The notes beneath the pieces were generated by a model. It saw only the letters and a list, made by a program, of their open reading frames with translations, did no database searches and was not told where the DNA came from. Made by a program: the position numbers and the translations under genes. A DNA stretch of 64,000 nt from contig NZ_NXGI01000002.1 in NCBI RefSeq assembly GCF_002993025.1, positions 62,001 through 126,000 on the forward strand, given 5' to 3'. Shown in pieces: positions 61,522 through 64,000 of this stretch. Source of the stretch: Arcobacter cryaerophilus gv. crypticus (GTDB lineage: Bacteria; Campylobacterota; Campylobacteria; Campylobacterales; Arcobacteraceae). Numbering within the stretch: position 1 is the stretch's first letter; every line of letters begins with the position of its first letter.

Positions 61522-62121
61522 ATGACTTTTGAAAAATTAAGAGTATTTAGGTTTTATCTATCTTTAATACTCTTAACACTTTTTTTAGCCTCTTGTGGAG
61601 CATATAAAGACCCAATTTCAAAAAATACAAATTTTGATTCAATGATAAACGATATGGTAAAAAAATCGGCTATCAAAATAAAGAGAAATGTATCTTACGA
61701 TGAGGTTGTTTTGGTATCTGATTTTGTAAATCTTGATAACTTGAAGAATAGATCTCAACTTGGTTTTTTATTATCAAATCTTTTAAAAGATAGGTTATCA
61801 TCTTTAGATGTTATTGTAAAAGAGATAGAGCTTGGGAAAGAGTTTGAATTTGGACCATCTGGTTTTAATCTTTTAACTAGAGAAAAAAATAGAATTTTAA
61901 GTGATAATATTAAATCAAGATATGCAGTTGTTGGAACTTACTCTATTTCTAATAAAAGTTTAAATCTTTTTATAAAATTAATAGATATAAATAGTGGAAA
62001 TATACTTAGCTCATCTTTTGCAAGAACAGACCTTGATAGCGAAATATTAGATCTTGAAGGAATATCTCAAAATAGAGATACTGAGTTTAGAAATAGTATT
62101 AGAAGACCTATGGTCTTATAA
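61522..62121 (+). CDS. FlgO-family outer-membrane lipoprotein, second copy
   Basis: Same family as its neighbour (lipobox LASC, Cys25; EVVLVSDFVNLDNLKNRSQLGFLLSNLLKDRL, YAVVGTYSISNKSLNLFIKLIDINSGNILS). It is shorter and more diverged than the first copy, so a tandem duplication or ancient pair. The 3' end overlaps recJ, which runs the other way, by 6 bases. No flagellar genes lie nearby, so the flagellar tie is by family only. Confidence 0.83.
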   Translation: MTFEKLRVFRFYLSLILLTLFLASCGAYKDPISKNTNFDSMINDMVKKSAIKIKRNVSYDEVVLVSDFVNLDNLKNRSQLGFLLSNLLKDRLSSLDVIVKEIELGKEFEFGPSGFNLLTREKNRILSDNIKSRYAVVGTYSISNKSLNLFIKLIDINSGNILSSSFARTDLDSEILDLEGISQNRDTEFRNSIRRPMVL

Positions 62122-63681
62122 AAACTCTTGAATTAAAAAAGATGGAGTAATTACTCCTCTAAACTCATTTTTTGAAATTGATATTATCAAATCCAATTTA
62201 TTATTTAAGTTTGTATTTGAGTTAAAAAACTTTAAGGCTTCAAACACAAATCCATCACTACTTAAAGTTAATTTTAGATGATTTTTATCTTTACCTATAA
62301 GTTCTGATTTTATAAGATTTGCATTTGAAACTCTAAAAAATGGTCGATTATTTTCAAGTCCATAAGGTTCAAAACTTTCAATAATAGAGATAAATTCTAA
62401 ATCTACACTACTAACATCAAGTTCACCCAAAGTTATAAACTCATTGTGTAATATATCGTCCGATGCTTCAAGCTCTTTGTTTATTATCTCTTTAAACTCA
62501 TTTAAGTTTTTTTCCAATAAAGATAGACCAGCAGCATTTTTATGTCCACCAAAACCTAAAAGAATATGAGAAGCTTTTGAGATTAAATCATATAAATTTA
62601 TATTTGAGTTTGCTCTTGCACTACCTTTTGCAATGCCATTTTGTATTGAAAATATAAAGGCAGGTTTTTTTTGACTATTTGATAGCTTTGAAGCAACAAT
62701 ACCAATAATTCCCTCATGCCAATCTTCAGCCCAAACAATTACAGCTCTATCTTCTTTATTTGATTTTTGTTCTGCTTCATTAGAAATTCTTTCTTGAATA
62801 GTTTTTCTGTAATTATTTAATTCATCTAAAACAGCTAAACTTTCATATGCGCTAGATTGGTCTTTTGACAATAAAAACTTTAATGCAAGAGTTGCATCAT
62901 CCATTCTTCCTGCACTATTTAACTTTGGAGCAATTGTAAATCCAATATCATCAGAAACTAAAATATCCTTCTTTAGGTGCAAATTTAAAAGCTTAAAAGC
63001 TTCTCTAGAAGAGTTTTTTATCTTTTTTAATCCTTGTCTTACCATAGTGTAGTTAAGGCTAGTCATTGGCATAATATCTGCAATTATTGCTAAACATAAA
63101 AGGTCTAAATATGAACTCATATTTATATCATAGTTCATCTCATTTTTTATTGCAGCACAAAAATACCAAGCAACTTGAGCACCACAAATTTCTTTAAATT
63201 CAAAATTACAATCTTTTTGTTTTGGGTTAATAATTGCAAGAGCTATTGGAACTTTATCTCCAACAGTATGGTGATCTGTGATTATTAAATCAATGTTTTT
63301 CTCTTTTAGTTTTAAAGATGCTTCATATGCAGTTATTCCATTATCAACAGTAATTACTAAACCACTATCAATCATATCAACAATTTTAACAGATAAACCA
63401 TAACCATGTTCAAATCTATTTGGAATAATATAATCAACTTTTATGCCCAAAGAGTTGAAAAAATCTATCATAATAGTAGTAGACACAATACCATCTACAT
63501 CATAATCCCCAACAATAGTTATTTTCTCACCATTTAAAATAGCTTGTTTTACTCTTTTTGTAGCAATATTTATATCTTTGAAGTTATTAAAAGATGGAAT
63601 AGATGCAAGTTTTGAATATGGATTATTCAAATGTCTTGCATTTAAGATTTCAAAAAGTCTATCCTTTGTGATTTTCGACAT
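62116..63681 (-). CDS. recJ: Single-stranded-DNA-specific exonuclease RecJ
   Basis: 5'-3' single-strand exonuclease of recombination and repair. DHH motifs: IVGDYDVDGIVSTTIMIDFF, LVITVDNGITAYEAS, LIITDHHTVGDKVP, and the DHHA1 motif GFGGHKNAAGLSL. Its 521 residues are a bit short of E. coli RecJ (577), as usual in this lineage. The start shares one base with the pyrG stop (TAATG). Confidence 0.94.
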   Translation of the reverse strand: MSKITKDRLFEILNARHLNNPYSKLASIPSFNNFKDINIATKRVKQAILNGEKITIVGDYDVDGIVSTTIMIDFFNSLGIKVDYIIPNRFEHGYGLSVKIVDMIDSGLVITVDNGITAYEASLKLKEKNIDLIITDHHTVGDKVPIALAIINPKQKDCNFEFKEICGAQVAWYFCAAIKNEMNYDINMSSYLDLLCLAIIADIMPMTSLNYTMVRQGLKKIKNSSREAFKLLNLHLKKDILVSDDIGFTIAPKLNSAGRMDDATLALKFLLSKDQSSAYESLAVLDELNNYRKTIQERISNEAEQKSNKEDRAVIVWAEDWHEGIIGIVASKLSNSQKKPAFIFSIQNGIAKGSARANSNINLYDLISKASHILLGFGGHKNAAGLSLLEKNLNEFKEIINKELEASDDILHNEFITLGELDVSSVDLEFISIIESFEPYGLENNRPFFRVSNANLIKSELIGKDKNHLKLTLSSDGFVFEALKFFNSNTNLNNKLDLIISISKNEFRGVITPSFLIQEFL

Positions 63682-64000
63682 TATTTAGAAGAATTAGCTT
63701 TTCTTACAAAATCCAGAATTATAGGATTTGGTGTCTCTAAATGAGATGTAAATTCAGGATGAAATTGAACTCCTACAAACCAAGGATGATCTTTTAATTC
63801 AACCGCTTCAATTAAACCATTTGATTGACCTGAAATAATCATTCCAGCTGTTTCTAATTGTTCTTTATATTTAGGATTAGCTTCATATCTGTGTCTATGT
63901 CTTTCAAAATATACATCTTCATTTCCATATGCTTTTTGTAGTTTTGAACCTTTTAATGGCTCAAATGGATACTCTCCTAATCTCATAGTTCCACCCATTG
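63681..64000 (-). CDS. pyrG: CTP synthase, C-terminal part (5' end outside the window)
   Basis: Frame is open to the window edge. The visible 105 or so residues are the end of the glutamine amidotransferase domain: [23 protein letters not shown] and [13 protein letters not shown], which carries the catalytic His and Glu. It makes CTP from UTP. Coupled to recJ by TAATG. Confidence 0.94.
   Translation of the reverse strand, partial: MGGTMRLGEYPFEPLKGSKLQKAYGNEDVYFERHRHRYEANPKYKEQLETAGMIISGQSNGLIEAVELKDHPWFVGVQFHPEFTSHLETPNPIILDFVRKANSSK

Overview
The window is chromosomal DNA of a strongly AT-rich Campylobacterota, most likely an Arcobacteraceae (Aliarcobacter/Arcobacter-like) bacterium. The assignment rests on gene content: HemJ, a LutABC / LctP / FAD-Fe-S D-lactate dehydrogenase locus, a UbiA-type prenyltransferase of the futalosine kind, paired FlgO lipoproteins, PIN-PhoH, and compact operons with ATGA and TAATG junctions. 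It is a protein-level judgement, not a database result.

Layout. 1-5.4 kb: end of kdsD, rluB, rarA, hemJ, phoH and an orphan Phd-like antitoxin. A near-perfect parS-like palindrome lies at 5384-5399. 5.4-13.2 kb (minus strand): an asparagine synthetase-like protein without the glutaminase cysteine, an AEC permease that seems to start at ATA, pit, a DEAD-box helicase, accC and accB. 13.4-24.7 kb: dCMP deaminase, a methyltransferase, then a complete lactate locus (lutABC, sensor kinase, response regulator, lctP, dld). Three promoters there share a tandem TCATA repeat with 11-bp period, probably the regulator's operator. 24.9-29.0 kb: SurA-like chaperone, gatB, gpsA, quinone oxidoreductase. 29.0-32.5 kb: a second OmpR-type two-component system. 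It is bracketed by three promoters of identical design: two half-sites 11 bp apart, then 8 bp, then TATAAT. One drives the system itself, one an apparent 86-nt small RNA with its own terminator, and one a 17-residue acidic peptide with a strong ribosome binding site. 32.5-33.8 kb is a decay zone with a DUF1810 gene, an IS3-type transposase tail and a broken TonB-dependent receptor start.

33.8-48.3 kb is mostly core: a membrane-anchored helix-hairpin-helix protein, an OmpA-family protein, nrdB, nrdA, purB, an RluA-type enzyme, hom, an aminotransferase, rlmB, rsmI, rpmE (with a foldable leader), miaA, a small lipoprotein and the prenyltransferase. A tRNA-Arg(UCG) at 48357 opens an accessory segment reaching about 54.3 kb. 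It holds a type IIG restriction-modification enzyme co-transcribed with two small unknown proteins, then decayed toxin-antitoxin modules with a repeated gene-plus-promoter unit and an ORF6N remnant. 54.3-64 kb is core again: rpsU, moaC, a DUF493 gene, surE, dnaE, a DJ-1 family gene, two flgO paralogues, recJ and the end of pyrG.

The most novel material is the two inferred response-regulator regulons, the candidate small RNA and micropeptide tied to the second one, and the cassette-like toxin-antitoxin graveyard. No CRISPR array, rRNA operon or intact insertion sequence was seen.
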